Source: Limnomonas spitsbergensis (lineage: Eukaryota > Chlorophyta > Chlorophyceae > Chlamydomonadales). Taken from it: a stretch of DNA of 64,000 nucleotides. A model generated the notes under the pieces. It worked only from the letters and a program-made list of their open reading frames with translations. It was not told where the DNA came from and ran no database searches. Position 1 is the first letter of the stretch, and every line of letters begins with the position of its first letter. Of this stretch, positions 1 through 10,161 are shown one piece after another. The stretch spans positions 3,277,501 to 3,341,500 of the forward strand of contig JAYJMM010000114.1 in the NCBI GenBank assembly GCA_037349105.1, read 5' to 3'. Made by a program: the position numbers and the translations under genes.

Positions 1-1077
1 TCCTAGGTGCCGCCTAGGCTCTGCCACCCCGCTGCCCCCTGCCAGGGTTCTGTCTGTCGGACCGGGGCCTGGGCCTCGCTGGTGCTCCTGCCCCTGCCTG
101 TAAGGCTTGGCAAACTCCGCAGGGCGCCGGTCCCTGGATCTGCCCCTGGGCTGGTCCCCGCTGGGTGACCGCTGCCTGCGGTCCCTGCTCCTCTCCTCAC
201 TGTTGCTGCTCCGCCCTGCGCCTTGCCGCTGGGTCCTGGCTGCCGGCGTTGGCACCGTCCCTTGGCGCCCCTCACTGATGGACCTTTCCGCGCTTCTGCT
301 GCGCTGTCGTAGTCTTCTGTTCCCTGAGCCGCTCTCGTCGCTGCCAGCAGAACCGTGCTGCTGCTGTTCTTCCTTCGGCTCCTCCATGCCGGAATACTCG
401 ATGTCCATGTCTGGTAACGGGGACGGGATCGCTATCATTTCCCTGACGCACCCCGCCAACTCTGGGTCCGCTTCAAATGGGAGCGGCTGCCCGTGGTTTG
501 GCGGCCCCCCCAAGTGCTGTGTTCCCAGGGTCTCCTGCAGCTTGACCAGCTCATCTGCCCGCAGGATGTACTGCCGATGAACCCCTGCCATGGCCTGCTG
601 AGCATCCTTGATGCTCTTCCACCCGGCCAGCTGGCCTTTTAGGTAATCCACGATTCCTGCTGCTTGCCTCCACATCTGACGTTCTCTCCACCTTAGAGCT
701 TTTTTCAGCCCGTCAACTTGCCCAGTCAGCCTGCCGATGTGCCCGTCTCGTGGGCTGGTCCCTGGTTCTGGAACCTTCTCTACGCTGCATTCCTCCTCCT
801 CCTCTTCTTCCTGCGCTTCGTCATCGCCGCTGCTTGCTGATTGCGCGGAAGGCCTTGATGCCCCTGGCTTCCCCTGCAGCTGCTGCTGTTGCGCCTGCTT
901 ACCATCGCCGTCGCTGGCCTGTTGCACACTAGGCCCTGCCACCTGCGGTTGCTTTTGCAGCTCTGCTGCTCTCCCCTGCTGCGCGCTGAATTTGCCTGTG
1001 CAGTCCTGCCGGCTGCAGCTGTGCCATATCCCCTCTTCTGCGCTGCAGGCGGCACTGCCTGCACCGCAGGCGCCGTT
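1..1077 (-). CDS. Second open frame of the LTR-type retrotransposon, running off the left edge
   Basis: Reading the minus strand, a frame that is -1 relative to the Gag-like frame is open from 1077 to the first base of the window. Its plausible coding part begins near 985, where the Gag frame turns into low-quality Arg/Asn/Ser-rich sequence. The frame then reads a Gln-rich stretch, an acidic run, an amphipathic segment with MWRQAAGIVDYLKG at about 675-634, and an Arg/Ser-rich tail. No reverse transcriptase, RNase H or integrase motif is reached before the edge. It could be the start of a Pol product made by frameshifting, or the real C-terminus of Gag after a one-base indel. No start codon is claimed. 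Confidence 0.5.
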
Positions 1078-4000
1078 TCAGGGGTCCGCGAAAAGACCTG
1101 AATCCTCCTCTCACACTCCTCCGCCGAGTGCTCGTCTGGCTTTCCGCACAAGGCGCACGGGTAGTCGGGGCATGCTGGCATGAAGTCCCTGACGCACTTC
1201 CTCTCACTGTCAGAGATTCTCACGGCTCTGCGCGCTCTTGTCACCTCCTCTGCGGTTGGTGCGGCGGCCTCTGCCACTGCTGCCTCGACTGGCACCAGCC
1301 TGTGCCTTTGTAGCCTGGGGTTTGGCTGGTTGCTGGGTCCTGCGCCCTGTCCAGCTCTCATAGCGGCACCTGCGCGTGTGGCCATGGAATGCTGTAAGAG
1401 CGGTTCGTGCTCTGTTTCAACTGTTGCAGCTGGCCACCCCTCTCTTTCTGCGAATCCACACTGAATTCCTGCCCATGCCACTGCTGCTGCCTGGTACCCC
1501 CCTGCTGGAGATGCCCGCATTAGTGGCAGCGTAAGGTCCCTGACCCCTTGCGCTCTCTGTGGGCCCTCTCTGGGTCGTAAGGTCAGCCTTCCCGCTGCCT
1601 CTAAGACCCCGTTATACTTGAGGAACTCTGGGTTCCCTACCAAGTGCTCATATGCATCCGGTGGTGTCTTAACGACCCTGACCACCGTGGGCTCCATAAT
1701 GGCATTGGGCCCTCCGTATCCATACACCACATAAATGAACAGTACTCCATACATATCTGCCCCTGCATTGTCTGTGGTACGTATCTTCTCGTCCGTACGC
1801 ACCAGCTCCGCCCCCATGGCAACTAATTGCTCTGCAATATTGACAGTGATGACATGGCACGTGCATGCGGAGTCCATGAGTGCTTTCTGAGCCACCAGGA
1901 CCTTCCCATTGACCATAAGTCCCACACACTGCTCCAGGTTGCTTCTGTCATTTTTGAAATACTGCAGCTTGGGTGCAGCTGTCACAGTTCTACCCTCTGG
2001 CCTGGTGTTACTGGTCTCATTCCTGTGGCCGGGGTTGTCTGCTCCCATGGGCATCGTGGTGAAAGACAGCGCTGAGAGCCTCTCGTTCAGCTTGAACACC
2101 TGTAGGCGGATGTCAGACATATCGTCAGCTAGTTTACTCAATACCAGCCTCTTTGCCCCCTTCCTGGAGGGAGGTACCACGAATCCTGGCACTGGTTCCT
2201 CCTCCTGCAAAGGTTCTGGCATAAACGACTGAGGACGGGCGTTATGAACCGCCTGTTTGAAACCTGCAGGCTTGGGTACCAGCCCAACCTGCGTCATGAG
2301 TGCTACGGACTCGCTGAGCATCTCTGCCATGGTCTGGTGCCATCCTTCTGGCTCAGCCTGCCCCGTTGCATTGCTGATATGCGACACGTGGGCTGCCTGT
2401 TGCGCCTGACCTCCCTGGCCAGGCCCATGCCTAGGATACTGTCTGTTGTTCTGATTCCTGTCATACGGCCTGCCTGCCGCCTGTCCTTGCTGCGGCCTTG
2501 GCGGCAGGGGATACTGCTGTTGCTGCGGATACTGCTGTTGCGGCTGTCTGGCCGGTCTAGGTGTGATGTCTGTAACCAGGGGCATAGGTCTGCGCTCATC
2601 CCTGGCCCTGGGCGCCCTGCAATCCCTGGCTAGGTGTGTCGTGCTACCACACTGGTAGCATGCCTTGGCTGCGCCTGAGACACCCTCAGCGTTGTAATTT
2701 GCCGCCCCCGTTTGGTCCGCCCAGGTAACTCCTCTGGGTTTACCATCCATCCGCGCCTGTGGTGGTGCTGCTGAGCCCGCGGGGTGCACAATTCCATCAA
2801 GGCGTGTCCGCATCTCCCACTGTCCTGCTCTCTCTTTTCTGCCCCTGTTGGGCTGTGCCTCTCCCTGGCCAGGCCCGCTGTTGGTTATCTGCCTGAAGCC
2901 GGTACCTCCCAGGTCACCCATTTCCAGGGCAAACCTCTCCCACAGCACCACCTGCTGCGTGAGTACTGCGATTTGGTCTTCATCGCTCATGCTGAGATAC
3001 CCGGGCACCGTCATAACGAACTTGCTCAGCTTGGCTCTAGCAACCGCTGGAAGTCCGTCATGGAACATGCGCGAGACCGAGTGGCTTCTGCCGAAGTGAT
3101 CTACTGCATCCCTTGAGATCTGCAGCAACTCTGCTGTTGTCAGCACTCTGTGAGCAAATGCTTCCACCGTCTCCTCTGGCTTGACGTCTGGGTCTAGAGT
3201 AGTCTTTACTCCTAGCCTGAGATTGGTGATGGCCGTCCTCTCCTCTGAAGTTGGCTTTCCCACCTCCTCCTGGACCACCCTGATCCACAAAGTGAGTAGC
3301 GAAGCTTCGGAACCCTGCCCCTCTGCTGGGGCTATCCACAGCTGCCCGATTCGCTCCACCTCCCTGGCAATTCTGTTTCCTGCGTGGAGCGCTGCCCTGA
3401 TGGCTGCCATCAGCGGCCTCATGCTGGCCGGCTTGCTGTCCCACAGCTTGACCAGCGACTTGATCAGCAACGTCATAGCTGACGGCGACTGGCATGATCC
3501 AGGTATTTCACCTGCCACCACAGCCAATGCTGGCTGGTCATCTGACATTGCCAACCTGTTGTGCGATCCCCAGTATCCACACGCCTGGCAATACTTCCTG
3601 GCTGCAACTGCGCCTGGGTGTGACATATCCAGGACTGGTACGTTGCCTTGGATGGCTGGGATCTTGGCGACCTTGGCTACCCCTGCCAGCTGCAGTACCA
3701 TCTGCTGCTGCAGCTGCAGGTTCACCCTCGCCTGCCCCCGATCGAGCCTTTTCATTTCCTGGTCGCTGGACTCCTGTCTGGCTCCCGGCATGCGTCTGTC
3801 CGCTCCTCCTGGTCCCGAATCTACTGACTCTGACCGCGACCCAGGTCCTCCACTGCCGCCCCTCGATGGGCTGCGGCCTGAATGATACCTGTCATGTCTG
3901 TTATAATCCTCCTCCTGATCGTGAGCTTCTCGTGATGGCTGTCTGCCCGCTCTGCCTGCCGAGCTTCTACTTCCTTCGGGTGGCGGTCGTTCTGATTCGC

Positions 4001-6119
4001 TTCTGCCTGGTCTGCTGTCAGATCCAGGCCTCCAAGACTGTGCTCTGCCGGGCTCTGCCAGTCCCCTGGGCAGCTCCTGGTCTTGCCATTCCTGCCGCAC
4101 TCCTCTGCTGTGTTCCGCTGGTCCCCTGGATTGCTCCTGGCTCTGCTGGCTTGGCTGTTCCCTGCCCTCTGCCTGCCCTCTGGGCGGCTCTTGGCTATGC
4201 TGGTGAGGCTGTTCCCTGGAGTATGCCTGCCCCCTGGGCAGCTCCTGGCTCTGCCGACCTGGCTGCGTCCCGCCTGTGTAATTCCTGGCATAGGAATCAG
4301 ACTGTGTTTCCTCTCTGGCCTCCTGCATTTTTGGACCACTGCTTCGTGCGCTGCCTGCAGGCTCATTCCTCCTGGCTTCCCTTGCTGTGCCTGACTGCCT
4401 GTTCCTCAGGAACTCCTTGATGTAATCCACCTGGGTTTCCTGGTATGCGTTCTCTTTGTCCTTGACTATGCGTAGCAACTCATAAGACTCTTGCCTGCTT
4501 GCTCTGCGTGTTGCTGTGCTTTGCTCTGCCATCCTGGCGAGTGATCGGCTAGTCAATTCCGCCCTTTCGCTGGCGGCTGGACTGCTGGCTCTGGGCGCTT
4601 CCCTGCCCCTTGGCCGTCCTCTGAGGCTGGGCTCGCTGCTGACCTCGAAAGCTGCAGATCTGAGTGTTGGTGTTGCAATTGGCGCGGCTCCCGCCTGCTG
4701 CTGCCACCTTTGCACCTCCCTGAGCCCCTCAGGCCGCTGTACCTCTGTTCCAAATCCTTCCCACGCCTGGTCCTCCTCATCCTCTGGCTCTGATCCAGGT
4801 TCCTCCTGGTCTCTTGTGACCTCGTTGCACCATTCATCTGCGAAGGCCTTAACAGCCCTGGCTGCTTCGCGTCCCGCCCTTCCCTTGGATACCTGTCCAA
4901 GGGCGGCTAACAGTATCGCCCTGTCCAACCCTGTGTGGGGGATACCCAACATGGCCTTTGTTGCCCATCCCCGCAGATGATGGGCCTTGAACTCCTCAAT
5001 GGCTGTGACCTGGTCCTGGAAATGCAAGAACGTCCTGGAGCACACTTGCTTCCACAGGTCTGTTGCCCACTGCACAATTCCTGCCCAACCGATCGGCCCT
5101 TCTGACTCCACATTGACGCACACTACTCCCCCAGTCTCGGAGCGCTCTGGCTCTCTTTGCATCTGGCTGCTAGATCCCTCCTTGGATGTCTGCGCAGGTC
5201 TGTTCACGCTGGGTGGAAAACTGGACAGCGGTGTGCCGAAGACTGTGGATCCAGCTCCTCTTCTAGCCAGTGCCTTGTGCGGCTGCAGCTGCTGCACGGG
5301 ACGCAATCCTGCTGTAGTCTGCTGCCCCTGCTTTTCCTGAACTGGGTCTGGCTGTTCTTCCTCGGATATTAGGTCAGCCCAAGGCTTCCCTACCGGCTCA
5401 GCTGGTTTCTCCCTTTCCTTGCCTGCCTGCGAGCTCTGCCTGCCCGCTGCTGGCTGGGGCTCAGCTTCCTCGTGTTTGACCCCTGCAGGCGCATTCCTGG
5501 CCCCATCTTCCTCTGTCTTTATTCGGGGTTTGTCTGTGCAGGTTTTATCACAGCCTGCAAACTTGTCTGAAGCTGCGGCTACCTTGGTCCTTAGATCCGG
5601 TTGGCTGGGCTCTTTTTCAACCCGCTGTGCAACACTTGCCACCCTGGGCAGGCTCTGCTGCGGCTCGTCCTCAGGTTCACTGCTCTGTCGCGTGTCACAG
5701 CTCTGGGATGCTTCCGTTGCTTGATCCAAGATCAGCTCTGGGGTTCCCGCTTGAGTCTGCCCCTGCTCGAAATTCAGACTGCTGTCGGAACCAGCGGGCA
5801 ATGGACCCCCTCGACCAATGCCTTTTCGTGTTACTAGTACTGCACCATCTGCCTGCGCCCCTGCCCCTCTAGGTGGTACGCGGCCCGGCTCAGGTACCCT
5901 GCAGTCCTCTGCAGGCGGTTCCACTGGCCCTGCCAGCTTTTCCGCCATCAACAGGGCCTCTGCCACAATCTCAGCACTAGCATCTTTTAGGTCTACACCC
6001 GGCTCCAGCCCCCTCAGACGCCCACTCCTCCGTTGGACGTCAGGGTGCTGGTGTCTATCGGGGTTCAGATCTACGCCTGTCATCTCCACAGGCATTTTAC
6101 GAACCGCACTGTCCTGCAT
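780..6119 (-). CDS. Retrotransposon Gag-like polyprotein with zinc knuckle and retropepsin-like domain
   Basis: This single open frame encodes about 1,779 residues. The first ATG after an in-frame stop is at 6119; the open frame itself begins at a GTG at 6134. The N-terminal half is low-complexity and rich in Gln, Glu, Arg and Ser. A more globular alpha-helical region follows, plausibly a capsid-like domain. A CCHC zinc knuckle (CYQCGSTTHLARDC) lies near residue 1150, at about 2630-2670 in the window. Near residue 1410 the motif ALMDSACTCHVI is preceded by a beta-strand-like segment and followed by a domain of about 120 residues, as in retroviral-type aspartic proteases, but with DSA in place of DSG/DTG. 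A second Cys/His cluster (CALCGKPDEHSAEEC, CX2CX5HX4C) lies near the end. No polymerase is visible. Family-level assignment (Ty3, Bel-Pao or other) is not possible from this part. Confidence 0.75.
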   Translation of the reverse strand: MQDSAVRKMPVEMTGVDLNPDRHQHPDVQRRSGRLRGLEPGVDLKDASAEIVAEALLMAEKLAGPVEPPAEDCRVPEPGRVPPRGAGAQADGAVLVTRKGIGRGGPLPAGSDSSLNFEQGQTQAGTPELILDQATEASQSCDTRQSSEPEDEPQQSLPRVASVAQRVEKEPSQPDLRTKVAAASDKFAGCDKTCTDKPRIKTEEDGARNAPAGVKHEEAEPQPAAGRQSSQAGKEREKPAEPVGKPWADLISEEEQPDPVQEKQGQQTTAGLRPVQQLQPHKALARRGAGSTVFGTPLSSFPPSVNRPAQTSKEGSSSQMQREPERSETGGVVCVNVESEGPIGWAGIVQWATDLWKQVCSRTFLHFQDQVTAIEEFKAHHLRGWATKAMLGIPHTGLDRAILLAALGQVSKGRAGREAARAVKAFADEWCNEVTRDQEEPGSEPEDEEDQAWEGFGTEVQRPEGLREVQRWQQQAGAAPIATPTLRSAAFEVSSEPSLRGRPRGREAPRASSPAASERAELTSRSLARMAEQSTATRRASRQESYELLRIVKDKENAYQETQVDYIKEFLRNRQSGTAREARRNEPAGSARSSGPKMQEAREETQSDSYARNYTGGTQPGRQSQELPRGQAYSREQPHQHSQEPPRGQAEGREQPSQQSQEQSRGPAEHSRGVRQEWQDQELPRGLAEPGRAQSWRPGSDSRPGRSESERPPPEGSRSSAGRAGRQPSREAHDQEEDYNRHDRYHSGRSPSRGGSGGPGSRSESVDSGPGGADRRMPGARQESSDQEMKRLDRGQARVNLQLQQQMVLQLAGVAKVAKIPAIQGNVPVLDMSHPGAVAARKYCQACGYWGSHNRLAMSDDQPALAVVAGEIPGSCQSPSAMTLLIKSLVKLWDSKPASMRPLMAAIRAALHAGNRIAREVERIGQLWIAPAEGQGSEASLLTLWIRVVQEEVGKPTSEERTAITNLRLGVKTTLDPDVKPEETVEAFAHRVLTTAELLQISRDAVDHFGRSHSVSRMFHDGLPAVARAKLSKFVMTVPGYLSMSDEDQIAVLTQQVVLWERFALEMGDLGGTGFRQITNSGPGQGEAQPNRGRKERAGQWEMRTRLDGIVHPAGSAAPPQARMDGKPRGVTWADQTGAANYNAEGVSGAAKACYQCGSTTHLARDCRAPRARDERRPMPLVTDITPRPARQPQQQYPQQQQYPLPPRPQQGQAAGRPYDRNQNNRQYPRHGPGQGGQAQQAAHVSHISNATGQAEPEGWHQTMAEMLSESVALMTQVGLVPKPAGFKQAVHNARPQSFMPEPLQEEEPVPGFVVPPSRKGAKRLVLSKLADDMSDIRLQVFKLNERLSALSFTTMPMGADNPGHRNETSNTRPEGRTVTAAPKLQYFKNDRSNLEQCVGLMVNGKVLVAQKALMDSACTCHVITVNIAEQLVAMGAELVRTDEKIRTTDNAGADMYGVLFIYVVYGYGGPNAIMEPTVVRVVKTPPDAYEHLVGNPEFLKYNGVLEAAGRLTLRPREGPQRAQGVRDLTLPLMRASPAGGYQAAAVAWAGIQCGFAEREGWPAATVETEHEPLLQHSMATRAGAAMRAGQGAGPSNQPNPRLQRHRLVPVEAAVAEAAAPTAEEVTRARRAVRISDSERKCVRDFMPACPDYPCALCGKPDEHSAEECERRIQVFSRTPETAPAVQAVPPAAQKRGYGTAAAGRTAQANSARSRGEQQSCKSNRRWQGLVCNRPATAMVSRRNSSSCRGSQGHQGLPRNQQAAAMTKRRKKRRRRNAA

Positions 6120-7122
6120 GTGTGCTGGCGACACCCCCTACAAAACCTGCTAACGTTAGGCTTCTGCCCCATGTCCCTTCTGCAATCTGGTGAGGATCTG
6201 CTAGTCAAGGCCGGACGGCAGGTACAGCAATTACGTGGGATAGGCCTTGCCCTCCGCTTTTATGCTCACTAAATTTTTAATCTGGCGGAATCCTCCTTCG
6301 CCCTTTTTAGTCCCTCCCACCTTTGTTGGCTGGGCTGCCTCTAGTTGGCACACGTTCCGCGCGGATGTCTCGCCTCCGGGCGGATATATCCTCTTGCGTA
6401 GTGTCAGTTCCTCTCTGCCGTCCTGCGGGGATCCTTTGGTACACCCACAAAATTTCAAACTTGGATGTTCTATCTACAAGTTCACTTCTGTCAATGATGA
6501 AAGATTGGATCCACCTGATCACAATCTGCAGTCACACAGGGAATTATCTGCTGGGTGTATAAATCCACAGCCAGATCTTCAAGCCACTCCTGGACTCAAC
6601 ACTAAGCTGCCACGCTCAGTGATTCTCAGGGTTTAACTTGGCAATCTCTATGGAGATTACCACAGCAAAGTGCAGTTCAAATGCTGTCCAAGGTCGTTTG
6701 CATACAAACAAATTTCCAATTTCGCTGCACAAGCACCTTTAGCAGGAATTGGCAAATCAAGCTGATCAGGCTAAATCCACTTCGTCCCTTTCTAAAGGAC
6801 ACGCGATGTGCGCTTCAGGTCCGTGGCGGACTTCTTTCCTCACGTCAGTGATGGACGCCTACGGGCAGGCTCAGTGACTACTCACTGGCTGCGAGTGCTC
6901 AGCGAGTTAAGCAGCTAACTGGTTATTTGTATATATAGCAATTGACTTAGGGGCATAGGCCTTCTGGCCGTCTGGGCGCGATCCAGCTGGGCTATGTTAA
7001 GGGCACTTACCGCGAGACTCGCGGTGAGGTGACGGGACGTAGACTGCGTACTTCTTCTTCGGCAGGGTCTCGGCTCTCTGACTGTGGTACTTGTCTCCAG
7101 CTATCTCAGTTGGACTGTAAAA
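6120..7122 (-). other. Leader and possible LTR of the minus-strand retrotransposon
   Basis: This region is upstream of the Gag-like frame and has no supported gene. On the minus strand it starts with TGTGAAGTTTTTACAG at 7122, a TG-type end like that of an LTR, directly beside the unrelated inverted-repeat elements. A TATA-like run (tgtatatatagca, plus strand 6929-6940) could be an LTR promoter. I could not find a primer-binding site or the second LTR, which would lie outside the window, so the LTR is inferred and its inner end is unknown. Confidence 0.35.
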
Positions 7123-7173
7123 ACTTCACACGGTTTAGGCCTTTCTTAAACCACGCATTCGAGAATAGCCTAT

Positions 7174-7933
7174 GGCTGTGTTTCCATTGGCTGTTTTGAC
7201 GTCGGGTTGGGTTGCCAGCTAGGCGCCACCTGTGCCACCCCGACGAAAACGTTTCCATTGGACGTCGAAACACGACCGGCATTAATACAGTCGACGGTTG
7301 GTTTCCCAGACACATCTGCCCAAACTTATTCAAATCCACTTCGGGTCCGAGACCCGAAGTGAGTTTGGGTGACATCCACCCCAAACGCCAGCTGGACAAT
7401 ACTTCGCATCCATGTTTTTTTAGCCCTGTGCTCATTCTCCTATATTCATACCGCTGATAAACTCTGCTGGTTCGATGGAAGTCGACTGGCTGTCCCGGCC
7501 TACGGAACCTCACGTGACGATTTTCTACCCCGTCGTTGCGTTGCAACATGCGCGACTGAATCGAAGTAAAGCAAGAGTATACGTAAGCACCACTGGTTGC
7601 TTTGATCTACGTGTTCAAGCTACATAGGTGCAGAAATTTCAAAAGAGCGTTGCCAGCTGCGCCCAATGCTACTACGCATGGACAGGCCGATAGCGCGATT
7701 CGTTTTGCAGCAGCACAACAAACGCGACTTAACAACTACCAAGGAATGCTGCGACATTTCGAAAATCTTAGCCTGCGAGATTATTGAATGCGAATCGGCC
7801 ACCCCGGACATGCAATGGAAACGAAGGCCGAATTTTTCTGTGGTGGTCTCCACCTCAGGCTAAAACCTTGTCGCGGACCGAACAAAACCGACCTGCCCGA
7901 CTGCTTACCTCAAACTCCAATGGAAACACAGCC
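7174..7933. mobile_element. 760-bp non-autonomous TIR element with TAT target duplication
   Basis: The ends are exact 17-bp terminal inverted repeats, ggctgtgtttccattgg at 7174 and ccaatggaaacacagcc ending at 7933. Both sides carry the trinucleotide tat (7171-7173 and 7934-7936). The sequence without the insertion, with a single tat, is present in inverted orientation at about 8722-8760. No transposase frame is visible. A 3-bp target duplication and a GG..TGTTTCC end suggest a PIF/Harbinger-type MITE; that assignment is inference. Confidence 0.75.
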
Positions 7934-8743
7934 TATACCTCGTCGATGACCTGGTTTAAGGGGGTGTTTCCACTGGTGCCTTAAACCAGCGCGGTTTGAA
8001 TCCGGTTGCTCGCGATCGTGATTTTTTCACGCCTTAAACCAAAACTGTTTCCACTGAAATCCAGGAAGTTCACAACGAACTTCTTGCCGCCAGAGGTCTG
8101 ATCTAGTGGCGCCGAGACGTTCTGCGACGATTCGTGACCTCGGAACCACAAATGTCGCCGCTTATTTCGATCTGGCTATAGAAATGGCGTCTTTAATGCC
8201 GAACGATCTTTCGCGCTGAGATGGTTCCTTAAACCAAGAGGCAACCAACTCACAGAATAGCTTAAACCTGGTCATCGACGAGGTATTGGCTATACTCGAA
8301 TGCGTGGTTTCAGAAAGGCCTAAACCGTGTCGGTTTGCGGCAGTTGGGTCGAAATTGGGCCTTAAACCGTGTCGGTTGCCCGACAGAATAGCAGTGGAAA
8401 CACGACCTAAGCTATTCTGTGAGTTGGTTGCCTCTTGGTTTAAGGAACCATCTCAGCGCGAAAGATTGTTCGGCATTAAAGACGCCATTTCTATAGCCAG
8501 ATCGAAATAAGCGGCAACATTTGTGGTTCCGAGGTCATGCATCGTCGCAGAACGTCTCGGCGCCCCTAGATCAGACCTCTGGCGGCAGGAAGTTTGCTGT
8601 GAACTTCCTGGATTTCAGTGGAAACAGTTTTGGTTTAAGGCGTGAAAAAATCACGATCGCGAGCAATCGGATTCAAACCGCGCTGGTTTAAGGCACCAGT
8701 GGAAACACCCCCTTAAACCTGGTCATCGACGAGGTATAGGCTA
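7930..8743. mobile_element. Fold-back element: arms of about 330 bp around a 149-bp loop
   Basis: The left arm (about 7931-8261) is the near-perfect reverse complement of the right arm (8411-8741). Inside the arms are inner ends gggggtgtttccactgg (7960-7976) and ccagtggaaacaccccc (8696-8712), flanked by ttaa on both sides. The loop (8262-8410) is itself an almost identical direct copy of 8713-8860. No coding frame is supported. It is probably a non-autonomous DNA transposon that has inserted into or rearranged with a related copy. Confidence 0.7.
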
Positions 8744-8860
8744 TTCTCGAATGCGTGGTTTCAGAAAGGCCTAAACCGTGTCGGTTTGCGGCAGTTGGGT
8801 CGAAATTGGGCCTTAAACCGTGTCGGTTGCCCGACAGAATACCAGTGGAAACACGACCTT
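8713..8860 (+). repeat. Direct copy of the fold-back loop sequence
   Basis: About 148 bp match 8262-8408 with only a few differences. Both copies contain taaaccgtgtcggtt twice and end in agtggaaacacgacct. The segment also holds the intact pre-insertion target of the 760-bp TIR element. Confidence 0.75.
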
Positions 8861-10161
8861 AGGCAGTATCTCTGATGTTCCCCTTTTCGTTTCTAGCAGT
8901 TCACACTGTCCAGACTGCCTTTCCCATCCATCGTCTCCGACATTTCCTTGAAAACAGTCCAGCCGACTGCCGGCCTGCATCGCCCCTGTTCTAACTTCTA
9001 ACTGACCCGCCATAGCCCCTTTCCCCCTCAAGGGTAGACATACCGGGGCTTGGGCGTCTCGTCGACCTGTACTTCTCAAAATCCACGCCGCATCAGCGTT
9101 CTTTTATCTTTTTCTTTTCCTTTCATAATTTCCTCCGCTCTGCCGCTGTCGACGCCACCTCAACGCAATCTAACAAGCAACGCCGCTCACAACGAAGCCA
9201 CCGAACAAAGCTGCACGCCTGCACCCAGCTACGCCCTCCCTGGTGGGTTGAGCTCAAGGCCTGCCGTATGGGCCAAGCCTATTTCATCTCAAATACAGCA
9301 ATCTGTTACCTCTGAACTGCCACTCTCAACCAGAGGGCCACCAACAGCCCGTGAAAACTTGCAATGCGTGGCGGGGGGGAGGCCTATCATGCCCTCAATG
9401 AGATCAACGTTTAAAATACCAAGCCTCTGCTTCTTGAAGACGATGTGCGTCTTGTCAGGCGCGCGTATCAAGCCTCGTCACCGCCTCTGGCCTGAATCTT
9501 GCGTCCTCCTTCGACACCCCGTCACACTTCTCACCCTGAGGGCCCCTCATACCTAATTCACCATGACAATCCTCCCTGCCCCCGCCAATCATGTGCATGC
9601 CTACGACTCCTGCGCATGGGCCTTGTGTCGCTAATCGACGACCATGGGCTTGTCTCTGCAATGTTGCCCTCTCGCTGCTCGCCCCACCCTACCACACCAA
9701 TCACTTTACTCGAAAGGATGCTAGGCCAGGCCCGCCGCCTCTTCTCACCATTGTCCTCCTTCACTACCGCCCCTCTCATGCCCCTTCCTTCAGCACCTAT
9801 AAGCTAGATTTCCAGTTGCCTCTAAGTGAGCCTCTTCCTATACACATTATTTGCCAACAGGAGCTTCCCATGTGCCTCTTCGTGTCCAATTTGTAGATGT
9901 TACATATGCCGATCCCTTTATTCATGGCATACATACATTTTGAATGCAGTTTGGTTCCAGCTTGCCCCCACAATCGTGCCCTGGTCTAGGCAACTGTCCT
10001 TGTTCTAGACAGCTCTTTATAATGCATTCATGGCTTCATGCACTGGCCCCTAGCACAGGTGATTTGTCAAGAGTGCCCTGCACGGTCGTGCTCGCCTGAC
10101 CTCGGAAGCCCTTGACAGCTCAGCAAACTGTCTCCTTGGCGCCTTGTGCTTGTCTCTCATC
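8861..10161. other. Intergenic region upstream of the BTB-type gene
   Basis: About 1.3 kb without a supportable gene. Open frames on both strands are short, start mostly at non-ATG codons and have no recognisable domain. It is pyrimidine-rich from about 9490 to 9860 on the plus strand. It presumably contains the promoter and 5' untranslated region of the gene at 10162, but no clear core element is seen. Confidence 0.4.

Noticed and set aside
9050..9556. Plus-strand open frame of 168 codons upstream of the BTB-type gene
   Set aside because: Non-ATG or weak start, no recognisable motif, composition like the surrounding intergenic DNA.
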